From contig CAAGSD010000033.1 in the NCBI GenBank assembly GCA_900772845.1, positions 1-25,186 of the forward strand: 25,186 nt of DNA, read 5' to 3'. Each line of letters opens with the position of its first letter. The first letter of the stretch is position 1. The stretch comes from Lachnospiraceae bacterium (GTDB lineage Bacteria > Bacillota > Clostridia > Lachnospirales > Lachnospiraceae). Below the pieces are notes generated by a model that saw only the letters and a program-made list of their open reading frames with translations, searched no databases and was not told the DNA's origin. A program made the translations under genes and the position numbers. Shown one piece after another: positions 1 to 8,011 of this stretch.

Positions 1-297
1 GTGCCCGTACGGATTAGAACCGCTACTCACTTTTCGTTAGAAAATTCCCACCGGGAGACCTCACATCGAGGAAGGACATTCCGTTCTCCGTGGGCGTTCG
101 TGGGGGTTACGGCAGCCCTACGTTACGAGCCATGCACTCAATTCATAAATGTGTCGCAAAGACCGCTCCACATTTATGAATTGACGGCTGTCGAGTGTGT
201 CCGTTGGACGCACGGTATAAAAATAGAACGAAATAACCTCTTGTGTGAGCAAGCTCCCACCGAGGTATTCCGTTCTATTTTTGCATGGCTCGTAACT
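1..297. repeat. nested palindromic element A, gene-free
   Basis: This block holds no convincing gene. Positions 122-135 and 283-296 are a perfect 14-bp inverted repeat. Inside it lie a perfect 16-bp hairpin (138-153 with 169-184), a short hairpin (about 197-213) and a long hairpin (219-240 with 262-282) whose arm continues to a GAGC-AA-GCTC apex. Together these would fold as a four-way junction. To the left, 48-59 pairs imperfectly with about 84-93 around small inner hairpins (CCTC/GAGG at 59-71), and positions 8-30 also fold. The block continues past the left window edge. Its role is unknown. It lies downstream of typA and outside the typA terminator. Confidence 0.6.
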
Positions 298-302
298 TTC
301 AA

Positions 303-349
303 GTTAAAAAACCACCTTCACATACTGTCTGCAGTACATGAAGGTGGTT
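303..349 (-). terminator. intrinsic terminator of typA
   Basis: The arms 310-327 and 332-349 form an 18-bp stem with one mismatch and a 4-nt loop. On the minus strand it is followed by a run of five T (complement of 306-310). It begins 17 nt after the typA stop codon. Confidence 0.85.
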
Positions 350-365
350 ATATTTATAGATCTTC

Positions 366-2204
366 TTAAGCTTTCTTATTGATCATGGCACGCTTTCTCA
401 TGGTCGGATCCAGGATCTTCTTACGGATACGCAGGTTGGTGGGTGTTACTTCCAACAGTTCGTCGGTATCGATGAAGTCGAGAGCCTGCTCCAGAGACAG
501 GATCCTGGGCGGTGTCAGACGCAGAGCCTCATCAGCACTGGAGGAACGGGTATTGGTCAGCTGCTTTTTCTTGCAGACATTGATCTCGATGTCCTCACTG
601 CGTCCGGTCTGACCGATGACCATACCGGAATATACCTTTTCCCCGGGTCCGATGAAAAGAGTACCACGCTCCTGGGCATTGTACAGACCGTAGGTGATAG
701 CTTCACCGGCCTCAAATGCGATCAGGGAACCCATCTTACGATACTGGATATCTCCCTTGTAAGGGCCGTAGTCATCGAATACGGTGTTCAGAATACCGTT
801 GCCCTTGGTATCGGTCATGAATTCACCGCGGTAACCGATCAGTCCTCTTGCGGGGATGGAGAACTCCAGACGGGTGTAAGTACCGCCGGAAATGGAACCC
901 ATGTTACGAAGTTCACCCTTTCTCTGACCCAGCTTCTCAATAACAGCACCGGCAAATTCATTGGGAACATCGATGTAAGCCAGCTCCATAGGCTCTAACT
1001 TTTTGCCGTTCTCATCGGTATGATACAGAACTTCGGCTTTACTTACCGCAAATTCAAAACCTTCACGACGCATATTCTCGATCAGGACGGACAGATGCAG
1101 CTCACCACGGCCGGATACCTTGAAACGGTCGGCGGACTCGGTCTCTTCCACACGTAAGGAAACATCGGTATTCAACTCGCGGAACAGTCTGTCACGCAGG
1201 TGACGGCTGGTAACGAACTTTCCTTCCTGACCGGCCAGAGGAGAATCATTTACCATGAACTGCATGGCAATGGTAGGCTCACTGATCTTCTGGAAAGGAA
1301 TAGGCACTACATTTTCGGGAGAGCAGAGGGTGTCACCGATGTGGATCTCGCTGATACCGGAGATCGCAACGATGGAACCGATGCCTGCTTCCTTGACTTC
1401 TACCTTATTCAGACCATCAAACTCATACAGCTTGCTGACTTTGGTCTTGATGATCTTGTCGGGATCATGGTGGTTACAGATGACCACATCCTGGTTTACA
1501 CGGATGGTACCGTTGTCTACTTTACCGACACCGATACGTCCTACATACTCATTATAATCAATGGTACTGATCAGTACCTGGGTAGCTGCATCAGGATCTC
1601 CTTCGGGAGCGGGGATGTAGTTTAAAATGGTCTCAAACAGAGGCTCCATATCCGTACCCATTTCGTCAGCATCCAGGGAGGCAATACCGGCCTTTGCGGA
1701 GGCATATACGAAAGGACAATCCAACTGGGAATCATCCGCATCCAGCTCTAAGAACAGCTCCAGTACTTCGTCTACGACTTCATCCGGCCTTGCTTCGGGA
1801 CGGTCGATCTTGTTGATACATACGATAACGGGAAGCTTTAATTCCAGTGCTTTACGAAGCACGAATTTGGTCTGGGGCATGGCACCCTCGAAAGCATCCA
1901 CTACCAGGATCACACCATTTACCATTTTCAGGACACGCTCTACCTCGCCGCCAAAGTCCGCATGGCCCGGGGTGTCGATGATGTTGATCTTGGTACCCTT
2001 ATACATAACAGCAGTGTTCTTGGACAGAATGGTGATACCGCGCTCACGCTCGATATCGTTGGAGTCCATGACACGCTCAGCAACTTCCTGATTCTCACGG
2101 AATACACCGCTTTGTTTTAACAGCTCGTCTACCAGAGTAGTTTTACCGTGGTCTACGTGAGCAATGATCGCAACGTTTCTGACATCTTCTCTTTTTTGTC
2201 TCAT
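366..2204 (-). CDS. typA: translational GTPase TypA/BipA
   Basis: A ribosome-associated GTPase of the EF-G-like superfamily, known for roles in ribosome assembly and in stress and cold adaptation; it acts in the cytoplasm on 50S/70S particles. The 612 residues match the usual family length. The G1 P-loop AHVDHGKTT is at residues 15-23, followed by RERGITI (switch I), DTPGH (G3) and NKID (G4). EF-G-like domains 3 and 5 and the BipA-specific C-terminal domain follow, the last with the typical NAQERGTLFIGPGEKVY stretch. The start is the ATG at 2204, with an AAGGAT Shine-Dalgarno about 6 nt upstream. It is a single-gene unit with its own promoter, leader hairpin and terminator, divergent from the SSB-like gene. 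Product assignment is secure. Confidence 0.98.
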   Translation of the reverse strand: MRQKREDVRNVAIIAHVDHGKTTLVDELLKQSGVFRENQEVAERVMDSNDIERERGITILSKNTAVMYKGTKINIIDTPGHADFGGEVERVLKMVNGVILVVDAFEGAMPQTKFVLRKALELKLPVIVCINKIDRPEARPDEVVDEVLELFLELDADDSQLDCPFVYASAKAGIASLDADEMGTDMEPLFETILNYIPAPEGDPDAATQVLISTIDYNEYVGRIGVGKVDNGTIRVNQDVVICNHHDPDKIIKTKVSKLYEFDGLNKVEVKEAGIGSIVAISGISEIHIGDTLCSPENVVPIPFQKISEPTIAMQFMVNDSPLAGQEGKFVTSRHLRDRLFRELNTDVSLRVEETESADRFKVSGRGELHLSVLIENMRREGFEFAVSKAEVLYHTDENGKKLEPMELAYIDVPNEFAGAVIEKLGQRKGELRNMGSISGGTYTRLEFSIPARGLIGYRGEFMTDTKGNGILNTVFDDYGPYKGDIQYRKMGSLIAFEAGEAITYGLYNAQERGTLFIGPGEKVYSGMVIGQTGRSEDIEINVCKKKQLTNTRSSSADEALRLTPPRILSLEQALDFIDTDELLEVTPTNLRIRKKILDPTMRKRAMINKKA

Positions 2205-2241
2205 AAAAATCCTTGCCTTTCTAAAATGCGTGGAACTTGCG

Positions 2242-2276
2242 AAAATTACGGCAGATTTGTCGAGTGCCGTTATTTT
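2242..2276 (-). promoter_or_regulatory. hairpin in the typA 5' leader
   Basis: The arms 2242-2253 and 2265-2276 form a 12-bp stem with one mismatch and an 11-nt loop. On the minus strand the second arm ends in TTTT, so it resembles a weak terminator or attenuator inside the roughly 105-nt typA leader, 38 nt before the start codon. It could equally be a simple stability hairpin. No competing antiterminator was identified. Confidence 0.35.
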
Positions 2277-2315
2277 TCGTTAATGAAATTATTGACCCTT
2301 TTTTCAAACTGTTTC

Positions 2316-2344
2316 AGTATAGCACTTATCTATTCGGGGCGCAA
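2316..2344 (-). promoter_or_regulatory. sigma-A promoter of typA
   Basis: On the minus strand TTGCGC (2339-2344) is followed after exactly 17 nt by TATACT (2316-2321). The predicted transcript starts near 2309. Confidence 0.6.
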
Positions 2345-2556
2345 GGAAAAACCGTGTAAATTCAATGTTTTTGGTGGTTTTACATATTAAAAAGTATGGA
2401 AAAGAAAGTGCTTTTGTGCGGTATTTGCCGATTTGTGCGATGCTTTCCGGTACTCAAGAGGCAAAATATAGAGTATAAATATAAAGAACTATTCAGAACC
2501 TCTGAATATTACATAAGGGAATGAAAGAGTCAGAAGATGTAGAAGGGAGAACAAGA
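2345..2556. other. intergenic leader between typA and the SSB-like gene
   Basis: AT-rich spacer with no credible gene. It contains the 5' side of the SSB-like gene. A TATAAA-like box near 2475 has only a weak -35 partner, so I do not call a promoter. A small perfect inverted repeat TTCAGA-acc-TCTGAA lies about 50 nt before the start codon. Confidence 0.4.
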
Positions 2557-3210
2557 ATGACAGATAAGGTTATTGAAAACAATCAGGTAACGGTGATGGG
2601 GGAAGTGGTAAGTGATTTTTCCTACAGCCATGAGATCTACGGGGAAGGATTCTACATGGTGGACATCAAATGTACGAGACTGAGCGACAGTTTTGACATC
2701 ATACCGGTGATGGTCTCGGAGAGATTACTGGACGTGACAGCCAGCTATGTAGGAATGCTTTTGTGTGTGAACGGACAGTTCCGCTCCTACAATCGTCATG
2801 AGGAGCGCAAGAACAGACTGGTGTTGTCTGTGTTTGCCAGAGAAGTGAAATTTATTGAAGAAATGGAAGAGAGTTCGAAGACGAACCAGATCTATCTGGA
2901 TGGATATATATGCAAGGAACCGGTGTATCGTAAGACCCCGTTGGGAAGAGAGATCGCAGATCTGCTGCTGGCGGTAAACCGTCCGTACGGCAAGTCCGAT
3001 TATATTCCATGTATCTGCTGGGGACGTAACGCCCGTTACGCAGAGCATTTCAAGGTAGGAGAGCGCTGTGCGGTCTGGGGACGTATCCAGAGCCGTGAAT
3101 ATATGAAAAAACTTGATGAAGAGCATGTGGAGAAAAGAGTGGCCTTCGAAGTATCCGTCAGCAAACTGGAACTTCTGGAGGAGGCACAGGTGCAGGAATC
3201 TATCGTCTGA
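2557..3210 (+). CDS. tandem OB-fold single-stranded DNA-binding-like protein
   Basis: The 217-residue product appears to carry two OB-fold domains, residues about 8-105 and about 110-205. The second shows SSB-like segments: QIYLDGYICKEPVYRKTPLG, then LLAVNRPYGKSDYIPCICWG, then VGERCAVWGRIQSREY. SSB proteins bind single-stranded DNA, but canonical bacterial SSBs have one OB-fold and an acidic DDDIPF-type tip. Here the C-terminus ends EAQVQESIV, so the partner-recruiting tip is absent. The start at 2557 is chosen because AGGGAGA lies 7 nt upstream; the in-frame ATG at 2521 has only a weaker GGGA just before it. A specialised accessory SSB is likely, not the replicative one. The family call is firm; the exact role is inference. 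Confidence 0.8.
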   Translation: MTDKVIENNQVTVMGEVVSDFSYSHEIYGEGFYMVDIKCTRLSDSFDIIPVMVSERLLDVTASYVGMLLCVNGQFRSYNRHEERKNRLVLSVFAREVKFIEEMEESSKTNQIYLDGYICKEPVYRKTPLGREIADLLLAVNRPYGKSDYIPCICWGRNARYAEHFKVGERCAVWGRIQSREYMKKLDEEHVEKRVAFEVSVSKLELLEEAQVQESIV

Positions 3211-3220
3211 CGACAAAAGA

Positions 3221-3249
3221 TTGCAAAAAGTGACAATATATGGTATAAA
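3221..3249 (+). promoter_or_regulatory. sigma-A promoter upstream of cobO
   Basis: TTGCAA (3221-3226), a 17-nt spacer, then TATAAA (3244-3249). It begins 10 nt after the SSB-like stop codon and would give a roughly 65-nt leader before cobO. Confidence 0.55.
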
Positions 3250-3321
3250 AGAATGCATAGATATTAGTAACTGTGTACAGCTATTGAGCGTCAGATACGC
3301 AGATAGACCATGAGGTGTGGA

Positions 3322-3819
3322 ATGGCAGAAGGATGCATCTATATTTATACTGGCGATGGCAGAGGTAAATCACCGGCTGCGATCGGAAGGGCGGTACAGG
3401 CAGCGGTAGAAGGCAAGAGGGTCGTTATTATTCAGTTCCTGAAGGGAAAAGGACTGGGGGATTCCGATTTCTTACGCAGAATGGAGCCGGAGATCAAGCT
3501 GTTCCGCTTCGAGAAATCGGACGGTAATTTCGTGGAATTGCCGGAGGAAAAGAAGCAGGATGAGATCCAGAACATCCGTAACGGGATCGGCTTTGCCAAG
3601 AAAGTACTGACGACCGGAGAATGCGATCTGCTGATCCTGGACGAAGTACTGGGACTGGTGGAAAAAGATATTATTACGGAAGATGACCTGAAGGTATTAT
3701 TGGAATGTCGGGGAGATACGGATGTGATCCTGACGGGAATTACCCTGAACGATGAGATCTGCGTTCTGGCAGATGAAGTGTCCAAGATCGAAACGGTAAA
3801 ATTCAAGGTCTGGGATTGA
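3322..3819 (+). CDS. cobO: corrinoid adenosyltransferase, CobO/CobA/BtuR type
   Basis: Transfers the 5'-deoxyadenosyl group of ATP to the cobalt of reduced corrinoids to make adenosylcobalamin-type cofactors; cytoplasmic. The 165-residue product opens with the family's beta strand and P-loop, IYIYTGDGRGKS (P-loop residues 11-17), followed by VVIIQFLKG, and has LLILDEV in the Walker B position. It is slightly shorter than proteobacterial BtuR (about 195 residues). In the P-loop it has KSP where KTT is usual; Ser is acceptable for Mg2+/phosphate binding. The start at 3322 is preferred because GAGGTG lies 4 nt upstream; the ATG at 3310 has no ribosome binding site. No other cobalamin genes are nearby, which suits a salvage role. 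Confidence 0.85.
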   Translation: MAEGCIYIYTGDGRGKSPAAIGRAVQAAVEGKRVVIIQFLKGKGLGDSDFLRRMEPEIKLFRFEKSDGNFVELPEEKKQDEIQNIRNGIGFAKKVLTTGECDLLILDEVLGLVEKDIITEDDLKVLLECRGDTDVILTGITLNDEICVLADEVSKIETVKFKVWD

Positions 3820-3844
3820 CAGTCACATGGGTTGATGCTATCAT
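3816..3844 (+). promoter_or_regulatory. sigma-A promoter of the lysine riboswitch-dapA unit
   Basis: TTGACA (3816-3821), exactly 17 nt, TATCAT (3839-3844). The -35 box overlaps the cobO stop codon. The predicted start site near 3851 leaves just enough room for the riboswitch that begins at about 3861. Confidence 0.75.
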
Positions 3845-3860
3845 GAAACTATATTTAAGA

Positions 3861-4050
3861 AGATAGAGGTTGCGTTTTTCAAGAGTATTTTTCCTAAGGT
3901 AACAGGTACCGATGAGGGAAGAAGAAAGGGGAACACGCCGAAAGATAAGGTATCCTGTATATGTTATCTTGGGCATACGTTTAAGAAGCGTATGACTGTC
4001 ATCTCGTAAGCAGATGGGGCGCTATCAGATAAGCTTGGATAATCAGCGCC
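3861..4050 (+). promoter_or_regulatory. lysine riboswitch (L box) with antiterminator
   Basis: The aptamer spans about 3861-4004. It shows the conserved L-box landmarks in order: AGATAGAGGTTGCG at the 5' side, AAGAGTA, GAGGGAAG, GGGGAACACGCCGAAAG, CTTGGGCATACG and the closing ACTGTCATCT, which pairs with the 5' AGATAG strand. Downstream, GGCGCT (4018-4023) can pair with AGCGCC (4045-4050). That helix uses the 5' arm of the following terminator, so the two are mutually exclusive. Known mechanism: lysine binding favours premature termination. The target here is dapA, the first committed step of lysine/diaminopimelate synthesis. Confidence 0.92.
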
Positions 4051-4074
4051 GGCGCCATTGTGCGCTGGCGTTTT
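4045..4074 (+). terminator. riboswitch-controlled intrinsic terminator
   Basis: CGCCGGCGC (4047-4055) pairs with GCGCTGGCG (4062-4070) with one G-T pair and a 6-nt loop, followed by TTTT. It ends about 7 nt before the dapA Shine-Dalgarno, so it fits the lysine-bound OFF state. Confidence 0.85.
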
Positions 4075-4091
4075 GCAAATGGAGGAAACAT

Positions 4092-4976
4092 ATGGCTATT
4101 TTTAAAGGAGCAGGCGTGGCAATCGTCACACCCATGAACGAGGACGGATCCGTCAATTATGAGAAATTCGGTGAACTGATCGAATTCCAGATCGCAAACG
4201 GCACAGATGCCATTATCGTATGCGGTACTACAGGTGAGTCATCTACCCTGACCCATGAGGAGCATCTGGACACTATCAAATACTGTGTGGACAAAGTAGC
4301 GAAGAGAATCCCCGTAGTGGCAGGTACCGGTTCAAATTGTACCGAGACTGCAGTATATCTGTCCCAGGAAGCAGAAAAATATGGCGTGGATGGCATTCTG
4401 CTGGTAAGCCCTTACTATAATAAAGCAACCCAGAAGGGACTGTATCGTCACTTCAAGACCGTTGCGGATTCCGTAAAGGTTCCCGCTATTCTGTATAATG
4501 TTCCCAGCCGTACCGGATGCAATATTCTGCCGGAGACCATTGTGAAGCTGTGTAAGGATGTGGAGAACATCGTAGGTGTGAAGGAAGCCAGCGGCAACAT
4601 CAGTCAGATTGCACATCTGGCAGCCATCGGACAGGGCGTCGTGGATATCTATTCCGGTAATGATGACCAGATCGTACCCATCCTGGCTTTGGGCGGTGTT
4701 GGAGTTATCTCCGTGCTTTCCAACGTAGCACCCAAGCAGACCCATGAGATCTGCCAGAAGTTCTTTGATGGAGATGTGGCAGGCAGCCGTCAGATGCAGT
4801 TAGATGCCATGGATCTGTGTAATGCACTGTTCTGTGAGGTGAACCCGATCCCGGTGAAGACCGCACTGAACATGATGGGAATGGGAGCTGGTGCGTTCCG
4901 TATGCCTCTGTGTGAAATGGAAGAGGTCAATGCCAGAAGGCTTGAAAAAGCCTTGAAGGATTATGGTGTCCTGTAG
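4092..4976 (+). CDS. dapA: 4-hydroxy-tetrahydrodipicolinate synthase
   Basis: Condenses pyruvate with aspartate semialdehyde, the entry into the diaminopimelate/lysine pathway and so also into peptidoglycan synthesis; cytoplasmic tetrameric TIM barrel. The 294 residues match the family length. The CGTTGESSTL segment, the active-site Tyr135 in LYNVPSRTG and the Schiff-base Lys164 in VGVKEASGN are all present, as is SGNDDQIVPILALGG. The start at 4092 follows GGAGG by 6 nt. The longer in-frame ATG at 4014 lies inside the riboswitch expression platform and would put the terminator inside the gene, so it is rejected. Controlled by the lysine riboswitch. Confidence 0.98.
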   Translation: MAIFKGAGVAIVTPMNEDGSVNYEKFGELIEFQIANGTDAIIVCGTTGESSTLTHEEHLDTIKYCVDKVAKRIPVVAGTGSNCTETAVYLSQEAEKYGVDGILLVSPYYNKATQKGLYRHFKTVADSVKVPAILYNVPSRTGCNILPETIVKLCKDVENIVGVKEASGNISQIAHLAAIGQGVVDIYSGNDDQIVPILALGGVGVISVLSNVAPKQTHEICQKFFDGDVAGSRQMQLDAMDLCNALFCEVNPIPVKTALNMMGMGAGAFRMPLCEMEEVNARRLEKALKDYGVL

Positions 4977-5004
4977 GTTGGAAATAGAGAGCAAGAGTGG
5001 AAGA

Positions 5005-5045
5005 ACCCCGCCTGTGAAATTTTTATCATAGGCGGGATCTTTTTT
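5005..5045 (+). terminator. intrinsic terminator after dapA
   Basis: CCCGCCTGTGA (5007-5017) pairs with TCATAGGCGGG (5026-5036) with one G-T pair, followed by ATCTTTTTT. It separates dapA from dapB, so dapB needs read-through or its own promoter in 5046-5130. I see no clear promoter there. Confidence 0.85.
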
Positions 5046-5148
5046 CAAAAAGTAACGGTTCATAGTGCGCTTTTGCAAATGAATATGAGGGAATCTGAAT
5101 CGTTACTACAAAAATCATAATAGACGTAATAGATAGGAGAAAAGAAAA

Positions 5149-5913
5149 ATGGTAAAAATAATCATGCATGGATGTAACGGTAAAATGGGACAGGTGATCA
5201 GCGGATTGATCGCAGCAGATCCGGATATCGAACTGGTGGCTGGAATCGATGCCAGAGACGATGGACACAACCCTTACCCTGTATTCACGGATATTGCAAA
5301 ATGCGATGTGGCTGCAGATGCAATCATTGATTTCTCTGCGGCAGTAGCAGTAGACAAGCTGTTGGATTACTGCGTGGAGAAGAAGATCCCCTGCGTGCTG
5401 TGCACTACCGGTCTGTCCGAGGCACAGCTGGCGAAAGTAGAGGAGGCAGCGAAAAAGGTGGCCATCTTAAAATCCGCCAATATGTCCTTAGGCATCAACC
5501 TGATGTTAAAGCTGTTAAAAGAAGCAGCCGGAGTACTGGCAAACGCAGGCTTCGATATGGAGATCGTGGAGAAGCACCACAATCTGAAGGTAGACGCTCC
5601 CAGCGGCACCGCACTGGCACTGGCAGATTCCATCAACGAGGAGTTTAACGACGAGTACGAATACGTTTACGACCGCAGCACCCGCAGAGAGCAGAGACCG
5701 AAGAAAGAAATTGGCATCAGCTCTGTCAGAGGCGGCACCATCGTCGGTGACCATGATGTGATCTTCGCCGGAGCAGATGAAGTTGTAACCTTCTCCCACA
5801 CCGCATACTCCAAAGCAGTCTTCGGCAAAGGCGCCGTACAGGCAGCCAAGTTCCTGGCAGGCAAGCCCGCCGGCATGTACAACATGTCTGACGTCATTGA
5901 TGCAGCGATGTAA
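5149..5913 (+). CDS. dapB: 4-hydroxy-tetrahydrodipicolinate reductase
   Basis: NAD(P)H-dependent reductase acting directly after DapA in the lysine/diaminopimelate pathway. The 254 residues are within the usual 240-270. The N-terminal Rossmann motif is GCNGKMGQ (residues 8-15). The catalytic segment EKHHNLKVDAPSGTA is at about residues 141-155, and the substrate loop SSVRGGTIVGDHDV is present. The start at 5149 has AGGAGA 8 nt upstream. It follows dapA beyond a terminator, so dapA and dapB are neighbours in pathway order but perhaps separately transcribed. No defect is visible. Confidence 0.97.
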   Translation: MVKIIMHGCNGKMGQVISGLIAADPDIELVAGIDARDDGHNPYPVFTDIAKCDVAADAIIDFSAAVAVDKLLDYCVEKKIPCVLCTTGLSEAQLAKVEEAAKKVAILKSANMSLGINLMLKLLKEAAGVLANAGFDMEIVEKHHNLKVDAPSGTALALADSINEEFNDEYEYVYDRSTRREQRPKKEIGISSVRGGTIVGDHDVIFAGADEVVTFSHTAYSKAVFGKGAVQAAKFLAGKPAGMYNMSDVIDAAM

Positions 5914-5949
5914 TACAATATATGTAGTGTAATACTATATGTAGACCAG

Positions 5950-5997
5950 CGGGCATGATCGGGTGTAAGAATAAGCAGGCCGCGTTTCTTATGCCCG
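5950..5997 (+). promoter_or_regulatory. hairpin in the fbp leader
   Basis: CGGGCAT (5950-5956) pairs perfectly with ATGCCCG (5991-5997), with AAGAA (5967-5971) and TTCTT (5986-5990) pairing inside. An alternative pairing of GGGTGTAAGAA (5961-5971) with the same 3' arm is possible with two mismatches. There is no T tract, so it is not a terminator. It lies 60 nt before the chosen fbp start. Its function is unknown. Confidence 0.3.
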
Positions 5998-6056
5998 AGC
6001 GTGCCGGCGGGGAGCTTGCAAAAGTCGTTGTAGTCATGAATAGAAAGGCGAACTTT

Positions 6057-8009
6057 ATGAACGAAATGGAACAGAAGGTCTTAAAGACCCTCTCACACCA
6101 ATATAAAAATATTGCGGCAGCCTCCACGGAGATCATCAACCTCCAGTCCATCCTGAACCTCCCCAAAGGCACAGAACATTTCCTGACGGATATCCACGGA
6201 GAATACGAACAGTTTAACCATGTTCTGAAAAACGGCTCCGGCTCTGTGCGACGCAAGATTGACGAGGAATTTGGCAATACCATCAGCAACAAGGATAAAA
6301 AGAGTCTGGCAACCCTGATCTATTATCCTGAAAATAAGCTGGAGATTGTGGAGAGAGAAGAGGATAATCTGGAAGACTGGTACAAAATCTCCCTTCACCG
6401 TCTGGTACAGGTCATTAAACGTGTCTCTTCCAAATACACCCGCTCCAAGGTCAGAAAGGCATTGCCGAAGGATTTCGCCTATGTCATTGAAGAACTGATC
6501 ACGGAGAAGGAAGAGATTCAGGACAAAGAGGCATACTATAACGAGATCATTCACACCATTATCCGCATTGGAAGGGCACCGCAGTTTATTATTGCATTAA
6601 GCCACCTGATCCAGCGGCTGGTTATCGATCATCTGCATATCGTCGGTGATATCTATGACAGAGGTCCCGGCCCGCATATTATTATGGATACTTTGTGCGA
6701 ATACCATTCCGTGGATGTCCAGTGGGGCAATCACGATATGGTCTGGATGGGTGCAGCGTCGGGAAGTCTGGCATGTATCGCAAATGTGGTCCGCATGTCC
6801 GCCAGATACGGCAATCTCGCAACCCTGGAGGACGGTTACGGCATCAACCTGCTGCCCCTGGCGACCTTTGCACTGGAAACTTATGAAAATACGAATTGTG
6901 ATGCCTTTACCATCAAGTTCAATACCGATTACAATACGAAAGATCTGGGACTGGATACCAAGATGCATAAGGCTATCGCTATCTTACAGTTCAAGCTGGA
7001 AGGCCAGTTGATCATGAGACATCCCGAGTTCCACATGGAAGAGCGGATGCTGCTGCACCGGATTGATTTCGAAAAAAAGACCGTCTGTGTGGACGGCAAA
7101 GAATATCCCATGAAAGACGTGGATTTTCCTACGGTGGATCCGGAACATCCTTACGAACTTACGGAAGAAGAGGGCAAGGTCATGCTGCGTCTGCAGCAGG
7201 TATTCATGCGCTGTGAAAAATTGCAGCGCCATGTGAAATTCCTTTTTTCCAAGGGCGGAATGTACAAGATCTACAACGGCAATCTGTTATATCATGGCTG
7301 TGTTCCCTTAAATCCGGACGGCAGTTTCATGCAGGTGGAGATCTGCGGAAAAGAGTATTGCGGAAAAGCACTGTATGACATCCTGGAATATTATGCCAGA
7401 AGAGGTTATTATGCCAAGGAGGCCAGAGAACGTGCGCTGGGACAGGATATGATCTGGTACATCTGGGCAGGATCCGGATCTCCGGTGTTCGGTAAGGCCA
7501 AAATGGCTACCTTTGAGAGGTATTTCCTGGAGGATAAGGAGACTCATATAGAAGAGAAGAACAGTTACTATAAGCTGTTGGAAAATGAGGAAGTCATTGG
7601 CAGGATCTTGGAGGAATTCGGGCTGGACAAGACCGATGCCCATATCGTCAACGGTCATGTGCCCGTAGAACAGATCCACGGCGAATCGCCCATCAAATGT
7701 GGAGGTAAATTGCTGATCATTGATGGAGGCTTCTCCAAAGCCTATCAGAAAAAGACAGGAATTGCGGGCTATACACTGGTATGTAATTCCAGAGGAATGC
7801 GTCTGGTGGCCCATGAGCCTTTTGAATCTACGGAAGCGGCGATCATCAAGGAATCGGATATTTTCTCGGATTCTATAGTGGTGGAGAACTTCCCCCACAG
7901 AAAACTGGTGGCGGATACCGATACCGGCAAGGAGATCCAGGAGAATATCTTCTATCTGGAAGAACTCCTGGAGGCTTACCGGGAAGGTACGATCATGGAA
8001 GAGGTATAA
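6057..8009 (+). CDS. fbp: fructose-1,6-bisphosphatase class III
   Basis: Hydrolyses fructose 1,6-bisphosphate to fructose 6-phosphate in gluconeogenesis; this large class is typical of Firmicutes and unrelated to classes I and II. The 650 residues fit the family. It carries the metallophosphatase signatures: LTDIHGEYEQF (Asp45, His47), GDIYDRGP (197-204) and GNHD (224-227). The later NGHVP and LIIDGGFSKAYQ segments are also typical. I chose the ATG at 6057 because AAAGG lies just upstream and the protein then begins MNEMEQKVLKTL. The frame stays open back to 5955, but that part overlaps a leader hairpin and looks unlike coding sequence. The ATG at 6036 is a second alternative. Confidence 0.95.
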   Translation: MNEMEQKVLKTLSHQYKNIAAASTEIINLQSILNLPKGTEHFLTDIHGEYEQFNHVLKNGSGSVRRKIDEEFGNTISNKDKKSLATLIYYPENKLEIVEREEDNLEDWYKISLHRLVQVIKRVSSKYTRSKVRKALPKDFAYVIEELITEKEEIQDKEAYYNEIIHTIIRIGRAPQFIIALSHLIQRLVIDHLHIVGDIYDRGPGPHIIMDTLCEYHSVDVQWGNHDMVWMGAASGSLACIANVVRMSARYGNLATLEDGYGINLLPLATFALETYENTNCDAFTIKFNTDYNTKDLGLDTKMHKAIAILQFKLEGQLIMRHPEFHMEERMLLHRIDFEKKTVCVDGKEYPMKDVDFPTVDPEHPYELTEEEGKVMLRLQQVFMRCEKLQRHVKFLFSKGGMYKIYNGNLLYHGCVPLNPDGSFMQVEICGKEYCGKALYDILEYYARRGYYAKEARERALGQDMIWYIWAGSGSPVFGKAKMATFERYFLEDKETHIEEKNSYYKLLENEEVIGRILEEFGLDKTDAHIVNGHVPVEQIHGESPIKCGGKLLIIDGGFSKAYQKKTGIAGYTLVCNSRGMRLVAHEPFESTEAAIIKESDIFSDSIVVENFPHRKLVADTDTGKEIQENIFYLEELLEAYREGTIMEEV

Positions 8010-8011
8010 CT

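Noticed and set aside
1..297. Possible tmRNA, 6S or other standard stable RNA.
   Set aside because: I found no tRNA-like ends, tag reading frame or 6S bubble; the pairing pattern is repeats within repeats instead.
1..369. A 122-codon open frame on the plus strand at the left edge.
   Set aside because: It runs straight through perfect inverted repeats and the typA terminator, has no ribosome binding site in view, and reads like no protein.
1200..1625. A 141-codon frame antisense to typA.
   Set aside because: TypA is unmistakable on the other strand; the composition fits a codon shadow.
4014..4091. Upstream start extending dapA by 26 residues.
   Set aside because: The extension lies in the riboswitch antiterminator and terminator, and the residues do not resemble DapA.
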